NCBI RefSeq assembly: GCF_038397715.1
Contig: NZ_CP151633.1
Location: 2,790,001-2,854,000, forward strand
DNA from: Microbacterium sp. LWO14-1.2
GTDB lineage: Bacteria > Actinomycetota > Actinomycetes > Actinomycetales > Microbacteriaceae
Direction: 5' to 3'
Length of the DNA: 64,000 nt
Shown here: in pieces, positions 17,046 to 25,055 of the stretch
How the letters are laid out: every line of letters begins with the position of its first letter
How positions within the stretch are numbered: the stretch's first letter is position 1
Notes under the pieces: generated by a model
What the model was told of the DNA's origin: nothing
The model's input: only the letters and a program-made list of their open reading frames with translations
The model's database searches: none
Made by a program: the position numbers and the translations under genes

Positions 17046-17929
17046 TGAGCGGCTCGATCGTCGTCGGGTACACGGCGACGGATGCCGGAGCGGACGCCGC
17101 CGCGCTGGGCGCCCGACTGGCTCGCAGCCTCGGCGCCGTTCTGCGCCTCGTCATCGTGCTGCCCTCGGAGGGCACGCGCAACGCCGCCGTCGCGCCCGAG
17201 CGGGCGTATGAGGACCACCTGCGTCGTCAGGCCACGCAGTGGCTCGAGGAAGCGGTCACCGGTCTGCCGCAGGAGCTCGTCCGCACCGGGCACGTGCGGT
17301 TCGGGGAGTCGTTCGCCGAGGGGCTGATCGCCGCCGGCGAGGAGTTCGGGGCGCGGCTCATCGTCGTCGGCGCCGCGAACGGCAGCCTGTTCGGGCGCCA
17401 CCGTCTCGGCAGCGTCGCGTCGGAGCTGCTGCACTCCTCGACCATCCCCGTCGCGCTGGCTCCCGCCGGCACCTCGACCGAGGACGACCACGTCCTGCCC
17501 CGGGTGACGGTCGCGGTCGGCACCCGTCCCGGCGCGGAGAACCTCCTCGACGAGGCGGCGACAGTCGCCGCCGATGCGCACGTCGGTCTGAGGCTCGTGT
17601 CGCTCGTCCCCTTCGACGTGCCTCCCGGTCTCGACACGGGGTCGATCCGCATCGCGGGCGACGAGCACTCCCGCGAAGTGCTCGCGGTCGCGTCGACGCT
17701 GCTGCCCGACACGCTCGACGCCACGGTCGAGGAGGCCCCCGGCGACACCGTCGAGGACGCGGTCGCCCACCTGTCCTGGCTTCCCGGCGAGGTGATCCTC
17801 GTCGGATCGAGCCGTCTCGCGCAGCCTCGCCGGCTCTTCCTCGGCTCGACCGCGGCGAAGATGCTGCACGAGCTGCCCGTCCCCATGATCGTCGTCCCGC
17901 GTACGCGCACCGAAGCAGGAGTCCGCTGA
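17045..17929 (+). CDS. Tandem-domain universal stress protein
   Basis: 294 residues with two UspA domains (about 1-145 and 155-290). The first ends with the ATP-binding G-2x-G-9x-G(S/T) motif (VVGAANGSLFGRHRLGSVAS). The second has the related VGSSRLAQPRRLFLGSTA, which is degenerate in the first glycine pair. It overlaps both neighbours by 1 nt (TGATG junctions), so it is translationally coupled inside the amine-catabolic operon, between the oxidase and the permease. A role in protecting against peroxide or aldehyde from amine oxidation is plausible but not shown. Confidence 0.9.
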   Translation: MSGSIVVGYTATDAGADAAALGARLARSLGAVLRLVIVLPSEGTRNAAVAPERAYEDHLRRQATQWLEEAVTGLPQELVRTGHVRFGESFAEGLIAAGEEFGARLIVVGAANGSLFGRHRLGSVASELLHSSTIPVALAPAGTSTEDDHVLPRVTVAVGTRPGAENLLDEAATVAADAHVGLRLVSLVPFDVPPGLDTGSIRIAGDEHSREVLAVASTLLPDTLDATVEEAPGDTVEDAVAHLSWLPGEVILVGSSRLAQPRRLFLGSTAAKMLHELPVPMIVVPRTRTEAGVR

Positions 17930-19473
17930 TGAGCAGCTCGAACCGGGCGACGGAGCCCGCATCCGGTGTGACGACCGGCATCTCTCAGAAGGGTCTCAGC
18001 GTCGGCACCGTCGGCGTGATCGGCGCCGTGGTCATCGGCGTCTCGACCATCGCGCCCGCCTACACGCTCACCGCCTCGTTGGGTCCGACCGTCGCGGTCG
18101 TCGGCACGCAGGTCCCGGCGATCATCCTCGTCGGCTTCATCCCGATGCTCCTCACGGCGTTCGGATACCGCGAGCTCAACCGCGAGATGCCCGACTCCGG
18201 CACCTCGTTCACGTGGGGCGTGCGCGCCTTCGGCCCGTGGATCGGATGGATGACGGGGTGGGGCCTGATCGCCGCCACCGTCATCGTGCTGTCGAACCTC
18301 GCCGGCATCGCCGTGGAGTTCCTGTTCCTGCTGATCTCGCAGATCTCGGGCAACCCCGACATCGCAGACCTGGCGTTCAACCCGTTCATCAACGTCGTCG
18401 TCTGTCTGCTCTTCATGCTCGGGGCGACGCTCGTGTCGTACCGCGACATGCAGACCACGCAGAAGTTCCAGTACATCCTGGTCGGGTTCCAGGTGCTCGT
18501 GCTCGTCGTGTTCGCGGTCGTCGCGATCGTGAAGGCCGTGTCGGGCGACGCCCCCGACCCCACCGCGTTCTCGTGGTCGTGGTTCAACCCGTTCGAAGTG
18601 CCCACGTTCAGCGCCTTCGCCGCCGGGCTCTCGCTGTCGATCTTCATCTTCTGGGGCTGGGACGTCGTGCTCACCATGAACGAAGAGACCAAGGATCCGG
18701 CGAAGACGCCCGGTCGGGCGGCCATGGTCACCGTGTTCGTCGTGGTCAGCCTGTACCTGCTCCTCGCGATCGGCCTCATCATGTTCGCGGGTGTCGGCGA
18801 CGGGAACCTCGGGCTCGCGAACGAGGACATCAGCGCGAACGTGTTCTTCGCGCTCTCCGACCCGATCCTCGGGCCGCTCGCGTTCCTCGTGTCGCTGGCG
18901 GTGCTGTCGAGCTCGGCGGCGTCGCTGCAGTCCACCGCCGTCGGCCCGGCGCGCACCCTGCTCGCGATGGGTCACTACGGCGCGCTGCCCAAGAAGTTCG
19001 CGAAGGTCAGCCCGCGGTTCTTCACCCCGGGCTACTCCACGATCGTGTCGGCGGTCGTCGCCTCGGTGTTCTACGCCGTGATGCGACTCGTCAGCGAGAA
19101 CGTGCTCACCGACACGATCCTGTCGCTCGGCATGATGATCTGCTTCTACTACGGCCTCACCGCGTTCGCGTGCGTCTGGTACTTCCGTCGCCAGTGGTTC
19201 GACTCGACGCGCAGCTTCTTCTTCACGTTCCTGTTCCCGCTGGTCGGCGGAGCGATCCTCGCCGTGCTGTTCGTCACGACGCTCATCGACTCCATGGACC
19301 CCGCCTACGGCAGCGGCTCGAGCATCGGCGGCGTCGGGCTCGTGTTCGTGCTCGGCGTCGGCATCATCGTCATCGGCATCGCGGTGATGATCTGGCAGGC
19401 CGTCCGGCGCCCGGCGTTCTTCCGCGGCGAGACCCTCACCGCCGACGCCCCGCCGAGCCTCCGCCGCCGCTGA
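17929..19473 (+). CDS. APC-family amine/amino-acid permease, probable putrescine importer
   Basis: 514 residues with about 12 membrane helices, beginning VGTVGVIGAVVIGVSTIAPAYTLTAS, the APC helix-1 unwound Gly-rich segment. The conserved FGYRELNREMPDSGTSFTWGVRAFGPWIGWMTGW block covers helices 2-3. WDVVLTMNEETKDPAKTPGRA is the loop seen in bacterial APC transporters after helix 6. It sits in a tightly packed operon with putrescine oxidase, GABA transaminase and semialdehyde dehydrogenases, so import of putrescine or GABA is the best guess. Its start overlaps the USP stop by 1 nt. Confidence 0.82.
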   Translation: MSSSNRATEPASGVTTGISQKGLSVGTVGVIGAVVIGVSTIAPAYTLTASLGPTVAVVGTQVPAIILVGFIPMLLTAFGYRELNREMPDSGTSFTWGVRAFGPWIGWMTGWGLIAATVIVLSNLAGIAVEFLFLLISQISGNPDIADLAFNPFINVVVCLLFMLGATLVSYRDMQTTQKFQYILVGFQVLVLVVFAVVAIVKAVSGDAPDPTAFSWSWFNPFEVPTFSAFAAGLSLSIFIFWGWDVVLTMNEETKDPAKTPGRAAMVTVFVVVSLYLLLAIGLIMFAGVGDGNLGLANEDISANVFFALSDPILGPLAFLVSLAVLSSSAASLQSTAVGPARTLLAMGHYGALPKKFAKVSPRFFTPGYSTIVSAVVASVFYAVMRLVSENVLTDTILSLGMMICFYYGLTAFACVWYFRRQWFDSTRSFFFTFLFPLVGGAILAVLFVTTLIDSMDPAYGSGSSIGGVGLVFVLGVGIIVIGIAVMIWQAVRRPAFFRGETLTADAPPSLRRR

Positions 19474-19529
19474 CCCCGCATCCGCCGCCGACCCCAGACC
19501 CCGGCATCCGCCCCACAGAGAGAGAACCC

Positions 19530-20996
19530 ATGAGCACTCAGACAGAGCAGGCGCTGCTCGACAGCATCCCCACCGGCCTCTTCATCGGCGGCGAGTGGAT
19601 CGACGGAGAGACCGGCGCGACCTTCGACGTCAAGGACCCCTCGACGGGCGACGTGATCCGCACGATCGCGGACGCGACGCCGGCCGACGGCATCCGCGCT
19701 CTCGACGCCGCGGTGGCCGCGCAGGACGAGTGGGCGGCGACCGCGCCGCGCGCCCGCAGCGAGATCCTGCGCACGGCGTTCGACCTCGTGCAGGAGCACA
19801 AGGAGGACCTCGCGCTGCTGATGACCCTCGAGATGGGCAAGCCTCTCGCCGAGGCCCGCGGCGAGGTCGTCTACGGAGGTGAGTTCCTGCGCTGGTTCAG
19901 CGAGGAGGCGGTGCGCATCAGCGGCCGCTACGGCATCAACCCCGAGGGCACCGGCCACATGGTCGTATCGCAGCGTCCCGTGGGCCCGTCGTTCTTCGTG
20001 ACGCCGTGGAACTTCCCGTTCGCGATGGCGACCCGCAAGATCGCCCCCGCCCTCGCCGCCGGCTGCACCGTCGTCATCAAGCCGCCGGCTCTCACGCCGC
20101 TCACGACCATCTTCTTCACCTCGCTGCTCGAGAAGGCAGGACTCCCGAAGGGCGTCGTCAACGTCGTGCAGACGTCGAAGTCCTCGGCGCTCTCTGGCCC
20201 GATCATCGCCGACCCCCGTCTGCGCAAGCTGTCGTTCACCGGCTCGACCGAGGTGGGGCGCAAGCTCATCGCCCAGGCCGCCGAGGGCGTGCTGCGCGTC
20301 TCGATGGAGCTCGGCGGCAACGCGCCGTTCGTCGTCTTCGACGACGCCGACCTCGACAAGGCGGTCGACGGGGCCCTCGCCGCGAAGTTCCGCAACATCG
20401 GTCAGGCCTGCACGGCCGCCAACCGGTTCATCGTGCACCAGGACGTGGCTGACGAGTTCGCGAAGCGCGTCACCGAGCGCGTCTCCGCGATGAAGATCGG
20501 CCGCGGCACGGAAGAGGGCGTCGCGATCGGACCGCTCATCGACGAGGATGCCGTGGCCAAGGCCGGCGAGCTCGTCGACGACGCCGTCGGCCGCGGCGCG
20601 ACGCTGCTCGCGGGCGGCAAGGCGCTCAAGGGCGTCGGCACGTACTACGAGCCCACCGTGCTCACCGACGTCGTGCCCGGATCGGCGATCCTCCGCGAGG
20701 AGATCTTCGGCCCGGTGCTCGCGATCTCCACCTTCGCCACCGAGGAGGAGGCCGTGCGCCTCGCCAACGACACCGAGTACGGACTCGTGTCGTACGTGTT
20801 CACCGAGAACCTGCAGCGCGGTCAGCGGATGATCGACGGCCTCGAGACCGGCATGATGGGTCTCAACGTGGGCGTGGTCTCGAATGCGGCAGCTCCCTTC
20901 GGCGGCGTCAAGCAGTCGGGTGTCGGCCGCGAGGGCGGCTTCGAGGGCATCCACGAGTACCTGTCCACCAAGTACACCCTGATCCCGGTCTCCTGA
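19530..20996 (+). CDS. gabD: Succinate-semialdehyde dehydrogenase / aldehyde dehydrogenase
   Basis: 488 residues of the NAD(P)-dependent aldehyde dehydrogenase family, GabD branch. Visible are TPWNFPFAMATRKIAPALAAGCTVVIKPP (oxyanion Asn and cofactor pocket), FTGSTEVGRKL, the catalytic Glu in MELGGNAPF, and the nucleophile Cys294 in RNIGQACTAANRF. It would oxidise succinate semialdehyde made by GabT to succinate. A second family member follows 23 nt downstream; one probably handles 4-aminobutanal and the other succinate semialdehyde. This one is the closer match to GabD in length and C-terminus (GREGGFEGIHEYLSTKYT). Confidence 0.88.
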   Translation: MSTQTEQALLDSIPTGLFIGGEWIDGETGATFDVKDPSTGDVIRTIADATPADGIRALDAAVAAQDEWAATAPRARSEILRTAFDLVQEHKEDLALLMTLEMGKPLAEARGEVVYGGEFLRWFSEEAVRISGRYGINPEGTGHMVVSQRPVGPSFFVTPWNFPFAMATRKIAPALAAGCTVVIKPPALTPLTTIFFTSLLEKAGLPKGVVNVVQTSKSSALSGPIIADPRLRKLSFTGSTEVGRKLIAQAAEGVLRVSMELGGNAPFVVFDDADLDKAVDGALAAKFRNIGQACTAANRFIVHQDVADEFAKRVTERVSAMKIGRGTEEGVAIGPLIDEDAVAKAGELVDDAVGRGATLLAGGKALKGVGTYYEPTVLTDVVPGSAILREEIFGPVLAISTFATEEEAVRLANDTEYGLVSYVFTENLQRGQRMIDGLETGMMGLNVGVVSNAAAPFGGVKQSGVGREGGFEGIHEYLSTKYTLIPVS

Positions 20997-21019
20997 CCGA
21001 GCCGAAGGAGAACGAAACC

Positions 21020-22384
21020 ATGACCGACTACGCCGTCATCAACCCCGCCACCGGGGAGACGCTGAAGTCCTTCGACACGTTCACGGATGCGCAGATCGAG
21101 GAGGCCGTCGCGGCCGCCGACACCGCGCACCGCGAATGGTCGCGCTCGTCGACCGTGGCCGAGCGTGCCGCGCTCATCCGCCGCATGGCGGAGCTGCACC
21201 GCGAGCGCCGCGAGGAGCTCGCCGACGTGTTCGTGCGCGAGATGGGCAAGCCGCGCGAGGCCGCGCTCGGAGAGGTCGACTTCGCGGCCGACATCGCCGA
21301 GTACTACGCCGACCAGGCCGAGGCCATCATGGCCGATCAGCCGATCGACATCCTCGGAGACGGCTCGGCGATCATCCGCCGCTCGTCGCTCGGACCGCTC
21401 GTCGGCATCATGCCGTGGAACTTCCCGGCGTACCAGATCGTGCGCTTCGCGGCCCCGAACCTCATCGTCGGCAACACGATCCTGCTGAAGCCCGCACCGC
21501 AGTGCCCCGAGTCGTCGAACGCGATCGCCGAGATCTACCGCGACGCGGGCTTCCCGGAGGGCGCGTACCAGAACGTGCTCGCCACGAACGAGCAGATCGC
21601 GACGATGATCGCCGACCCGCGCGTGCAGGGCGTGTCCCTCACGGGCTCGGAGCGCGCCGGTGCCGCCGTCGCCGAGATCGCCGGTCGCAACCTGAAGAAG
21701 GTCGCCCTGGAGCTCGGCGGATCCGACCCGTTCATCGTGCTGTCGACCGACGACCTGGATGCCACCGTGCAGGCGGGCGTCGATGCCCGCCTCGACAACA
21801 ACGGCCAGGCGTGCAACGGCGCCAAGCGGTTCATCATCGTCGACGACCTGTACGACGCGTTCGTCGAGAAGTTCACCGCGGCGATGGCTGCGGTCGAGGC
21901 GACCGACCCCATGCTCGACGACACCGTGCTGGGCCCCGTCTCCTCCGAGACCGCGGCCGAGAACCTGCAGAAGCAGATCGACACGGCCGTCGAGCAGGGT
22001 GCGACGCTGCTGACCGGCGGCACGCGCGACGGGGCGTTCTTCGCGCCGACCGTGCTCGCCGACGTCACGCCCGAGATGAACGTGTACCGCGAGGAGCTCT
22101 TCGGCCCGGCGGCGGTCGTGTACCGCGTCGCCGACGAGGACGCGGCGATCGCACTCGCGAACGACACCACCTTCGGGCTCGGCTCGTACGTGTTCACGAC
22201 CGACGCCGAGCAGGCGGAGCGCGTCGCCGACCGCATCGAGGCCGGCATGGTCTACGTCAACCTCGTGCTGGCCGACAGCCCCGAGCTGCCGTTCGGCGGC
22301 ATCAAGCGCAGCGGCACCGCCCGCGAGCTCGGTCACCTCGCCGCCGACGAGTTCGTCAACAAGAAGCTGATCCGCATCGGCTGA
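21020..22384 (+). CDS. NAD-dependent aldehyde dehydrogenase (second of the locus)
   Basis: 454 residues, a shorter member of the succinate-semialdehyde dehydrogenase branch (Sad/GabD2 type). The motifs are MPWNFPAYQIVRFAAPNLIVGNTILLKPA, LTGSERAGAAVAE, the base Glu in ALELGGSDPFIV, and Cys265 in NNGQACNGAKRF. The last enzyme gene of the amine locus, it follows a good AAGGAGAACG site. Together with puo, gabT and gabD it gives a full route putrescine to 4-aminobutanal to GABA to succinate semialdehyde to succinate. Which dehydrogenase takes which aldehyde is not settled by sequence. Confidence 0.87.
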   Translation: MTDYAVINPATGETLKSFDTFTDAQIEEAVAAADTAHREWSRSSTVAERAALIRRMAELHRERREELADVFVREMGKPREAALGEVDFAADIAEYYADQAEAIMADQPIDILGDGSAIIRRSSLGPLVGIMPWNFPAYQIVRFAAPNLIVGNTILLKPAPQCPESSNAIAEIYRDAGFPEGAYQNVLATNEQIATMIADPRVQGVSLTGSERAGAAVAEIAGRNLKKVALELGGSDPFIVLSTDDLDATVQAGVDARLDNNGQACNGAKRFIIVDDLYDAFVEKFTAAMAAVEATDPMLDDTVLGPVSSETAAENLQKQIDTAVEQGATLLTGGTRDGAFFAPTVLADVTPEMNVYREELFGPAAVVYRVADEDAAIALANDTTFGLGSYVFTTDAEQAERVADRIEAGMVYVNLVLADSPELPFGGIKRSGTARELGHLAADEFVNKKLIRIG

Positions 22385-22392
22385 CGCGGACG

Positions 22393-22426
22393 GAGAGGGG
22401 CGGATGCTGCGGCATCCGCCCCTCTC
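22393..22426. terminator. Bidirectional terminator hairpin after the amine operon
   Basis: Perfect 15-bp arms (22393-22407 and 22412-22426) with a 4-nt loop, between the convergent aldehyde dehydrogenase and response regulator genes. Confidence 0.75.
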
Positions 22427-22445
22427 TCTCACCGTCCGCGAGGTC

Positions 22446-23102
22446 TCATCCGTCTGCGAGGTCGAGGTAGGCGAGCACCGCGAGCACGCGGCGGTTGACG
22501 GCCGACCCCGACGCGACTCCGAGCTTCGTGAAGATCGTGTTGATGTGCTTCTCGACGCCGCTCTGACTCATGTACAGCCGCTCGGCGATGCCGGCGTTGC
22601 TGTGGCCCTCCGCGATGAGCTCGAGCACCGCGGCCTCGCGCTCGCTGAGCTCGCCCATGCGCTGACCGGGGCCCGACCGGTCGGCGATGAGACGACTGAT
22701 CACCTCGGGGTCGAACGCGACCCCGCCGTCGGCGATCCGCACGATCGCGTCGAGGAAGCCGGCGATGTCGGACACACGGTCCTTCAGCAGGTACCCGACC
22801 CCGCCGCGGCCGTCGAGCAGCAGCTCGCTCGCATAGCGGCGCTCGACGTGCTGCGAGAGCACGAGCACCGCGACACCGGGGTGGTCGCGGCGGATGCGGA
22901 GAGCCGCACGGATGCCCTCGTCGACGAACTCCGGCGGCATGCGCACGTCGGCGATCACGACGTCGGGCTCGTCCGCAGCGATGGCGGCGAGGAGGGCGTC
23001 GGCATCGCCGACGGATGCCGTCACGACGTGCCCCTCGGCGACGAGAAGCTGAGCGATGCCCTCACGGAGCAGCGTCGAGTCCTCGGCGATGGCTATCCGC
23101 AC
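22446..23102 (-). CDS. NarL/LuxR-family response regulator
   Basis: 218 residues: receiver domain (1 to about 120) with Asp52 as phospho-acceptor (VIADVRMPP) and the conserved Lys in GYLLKDRV, then a LuxR-type helix-turn-helix (about 150-210: LSEREAAVLELIAEGHSNAGIAERLYMSQSGVEKHINTIFTKL). It overlaps the upstream histidine kinase by 10 nt, so the pair is translationally coupled and forms a two-component system. The regulon cannot be inferred; nearby genes do not point to a target. Confidence 0.93.
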   Translation of the reverse strand: MRIAIAEDSTLLREGIAQLLVAEGHVVTASVGDADALLAAIAADEPDVVIADVRMPPEFVDEGIRAALRIRRDHPGVAVLVLSQHVERRYASELLLDGRGGVGYLLKDRVSDIAGFLDAIVRIADGGVAFDPEVISRLIADRSGPGQRMGELSEREAAVLELIAEGHSNAGIAERLYMSQSGVEKHINTIFTKLGVASGSAVNRRVLAVLAYLDLADG

Positions 23103-24202
23103 GGGATCACCGCCTCGACCACGGTCGGGCCGCCGACCGGGCTGTGCACACGCAGCTGCCCGTCGCGGGCTGCCACCCGTGACGCGATCCCCGAGAGCCC
23201 GGTGCCCGCGGCATCCGCCCCGCCGACGCCGTCGTCCTCGACGCTGACCGACAGCAGCCCGTCGCCGCTGCGCACACGGATCGTGATCGATGCGGCATCC
23301 GCGTGCTTGATCGCGTTCGTCACTGCCTCGCTCGCGACGAAGTAGGCTGCGGTCTCGGCCGCCCGGTCGGCGATCGGCCCCGCCTCGACATCGAGGTGCA
23401 CGGGCATGGCCACGCGGTCGCGCAGGGCGCGCAGGGCCACCGCGAGTCCGTCCCGCTGCAGCATCTCGGGATACGTCCGCCAGGCCACGTCGCGCAGATC
23501 GTCGAGGACGTGCTGGGTCTCGTCACGCGCGGTGCGCAGCAGGGCCGCACCCTCGGCGGGATCGGAGCGCTCCACTCGCGCGAGCAGGATCGACAGCGCC
23601 ACGACTCGCTGCTGCACGCCGTCGTGGATGTCGCGTTCGATCCGTCGGCGTTCCGCGTCGACCGCATCGACGACCTCGTCGAGCGTGGCGTGCAGCCGCA
23701 CCACCTCCTGCGACAGCTCACCGGCGCCCGGCCGCTGGAACGCGTCCCAGACCCGCCGTTCGAGCCACGCGATGCCGCCCAGGCCCGAGAGCGCGAGGAA
23801 CAGCAGCACGAGCCCCGGCACGACGAAGAGGCCGACCGTCGCCCAGGTCACGCGTCCAGGGCGGGCGCTGAACAGGGCCACGGGACCGCCGGTGGCCGCG
23901 GCGACGAGCATCTGGACGCCGACCACGACTCCCGCGACCATCAGCACGAGGATGCACAGCACGACGAGCTGCAGCAGCGCCGACAGAGCGAGCAGCCCGC
24001 GGGTGCGGCGCGCAGGCGGCGGGACGCGACGGGGGATGCCGTCCACCCACGCGAGGCGGGCGGCGAGAGCGTCGAGCACCGTCGGCGCCGGGCGACGCGG
24101 TGTCGTCACGACCGCGACGAGCGTCGCGGGGAGCATCGCGATCCCGGCGGCGGTGCCGCCCAGCATCCGCAGCACATCGCGCACGATCGGCCGGGACGTC
24201 AT
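23093..24202 (-). CDS. Sensor histidine kinase (HisKA_3 / NarL-partner type)
   Basis: 369 residues. Three or so membrane helices lie in the first 145 residues, with no sizeable extracellular sensor. A coiled linker follows, then the HisKA_3 phosphoacceptor ERRRIERDIHDGVQQR (His193) and a C-terminal HATPase with the N-box EAVTNAIKHA and G-box VEDDGVGGADAAGTGLSGI. Such membrane-embedded sensors respond to cell-envelope or antibiotic stress in related systems, but that is only an analogy. CACAAT ends 6 nt before the ATG and there is no ribosome site, so it appears leaderless. Confidence 0.9.
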   Translation of the reverse strand: MTSRPIVRDVLRMLGGTAAGIAMLPATLVAVVTTPRRPAPTVLDALAARLAWVDGIPRRVPPPARRTRGLLALSALLQLVVLCILVLMVAGVVVGVQMLVAAATGGPVALFSARPGRVTWATVGLFVVPGLVLLFLALSGLGGIAWLERRVWDAFQRPGAGELSQEVVRLHATLDEVVDAVDAERRRIERDIHDGVQQRVVALSILLARVERSDPAEGAALLRTARDETQHVLDDLRDVAWRTYPEMLQRDGLAVALRALRDRVAMPVHLDVEAGPIADRAAETAAYFVASEAVTNAIKHADAASITIRVRSGDGLLSVSVEDDGVGGADAAGTGLSGIASRVAARDGQLRVHSPVGGPTVVEAVIPCG

Positions 24203-24271
24203 GAGTCCATTGTGCCGGTCAGGCGGCGCTTTCGAATCGCGTGACTGGCAACTCTCGGGGGCCGAAAACCG

Positions 24272-24928
24272 TCATTTGCGCGATTCGACGGGGGCGGCGG
24301 GAGGGCCCTGCACCCGCTGCCGCACGCGCAGCACGACGAAGAGCGACACGGCGGCGATGACCGCAGCGACCACGACGAGCTGCAGACCGTCGGCGTACTG
24401 CTCGATGAGGTGCCACTGCTCGCCGAGCAGGAACCCCGCCATCACGAACACCGTGTTCCAGATCGCGCTGCCGGCCGCCGTCAGGAGCGTGAAGCGCAGC
24501 AGCGGCATCCGCTGGATCCCCGCGGGGATCGAGATGAGGCTGCGGAAGATCGGGATCATGCGACCGAAGAACACCGCCTTCGAACCGTGCTTCGCGAACC
24601 ACGCCTCGGCGCGATCGACGTCGCTGACCTTCATGAGGGGCATCCGGTCGACGATCCGGCGCAGACGCGCGGGGCCGAGCCAGGCGCCGATGCCGTACAG
24701 CGCGAGCGCGCCGACGACCGAGCCCACCGTCGTCCAGACCAGCACCTCCCACAGCACGATCGAGCCCTGGCTGGCGGTGAACCCGGCGAGCGGCAGGATC
24801 ACCTCGCTGGGGATCGGCGGGAACAGGTTCTCGATCGCCACGGCGACGCCGGCGCCGACGCTGCCGAGCGTCTCCATGAGCGCGATCGCCCAGTCCGCGA
24901 ACAGGCCCAAACCCTCGGAAGCGTCCAT
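24272..24928 (-). CDS. DedA-family (SNARE-associated/VTT) membrane protein
   Basis: 218 residues with the DedA signature: IENLFPPIPSEVILPLAGF near the N-terminus (re-entrant loop with conserved Glu and Pro), then the F.GRMIPIFRSLISIPAGIQRMP block and four or more membrane segments. DedA proteins flip undecaprenyl-phosphate or other phospholipids and support envelope homeostasis. The frame extends upstream to 25300, but ATG 24928 begins the usual short N-terminus and has TAGCGT 7 nt upstream, like other leaderless genes here. It is divergent from poxB. Confidence 0.88.
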   Translation of the reverse strand: MDASEGLGLFADWAIALMETLGSVGAGVAVAIENLFPPIPSEVILPLAGFTASQGSIVLWEVLVWTTVGSVVGALALYGIGAWLGPARLRRIVDRMPLMKVSDVDRAEAWFAKHGSKAVFFGRMIPIFRSLISIPAGIQRMPLLRFTLLTAAGSAIWNTVFVMAGFLLGEQWHLIEQYADGLQLVVVAAVIAAVSLFVVLRVRQRVQGPPAAPVESRK

Positions 24929-25043
24929 GCCATCGACGCTACGGAGCAGGACGGATGCCGTCACTGCGGCTGCCCCTCCGTCGAGGTGCGGAAAACCGGA
25001 AACCGGGGCGCTGCCCACTGGCCCTGGGCCCACCACGCGGGCG

Positions 25044-25049
25044 TAGGGT
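25044..25049 (+). promoter_or_regulatory. -10 box of leaderless poxB
   Basis: TAGGGT ends 6 nt before the ATG at 25056; no Shine-Dalgarno sequence is present. Confidence 0.4.
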
Positions 25050-25055
25050 CGAAGC

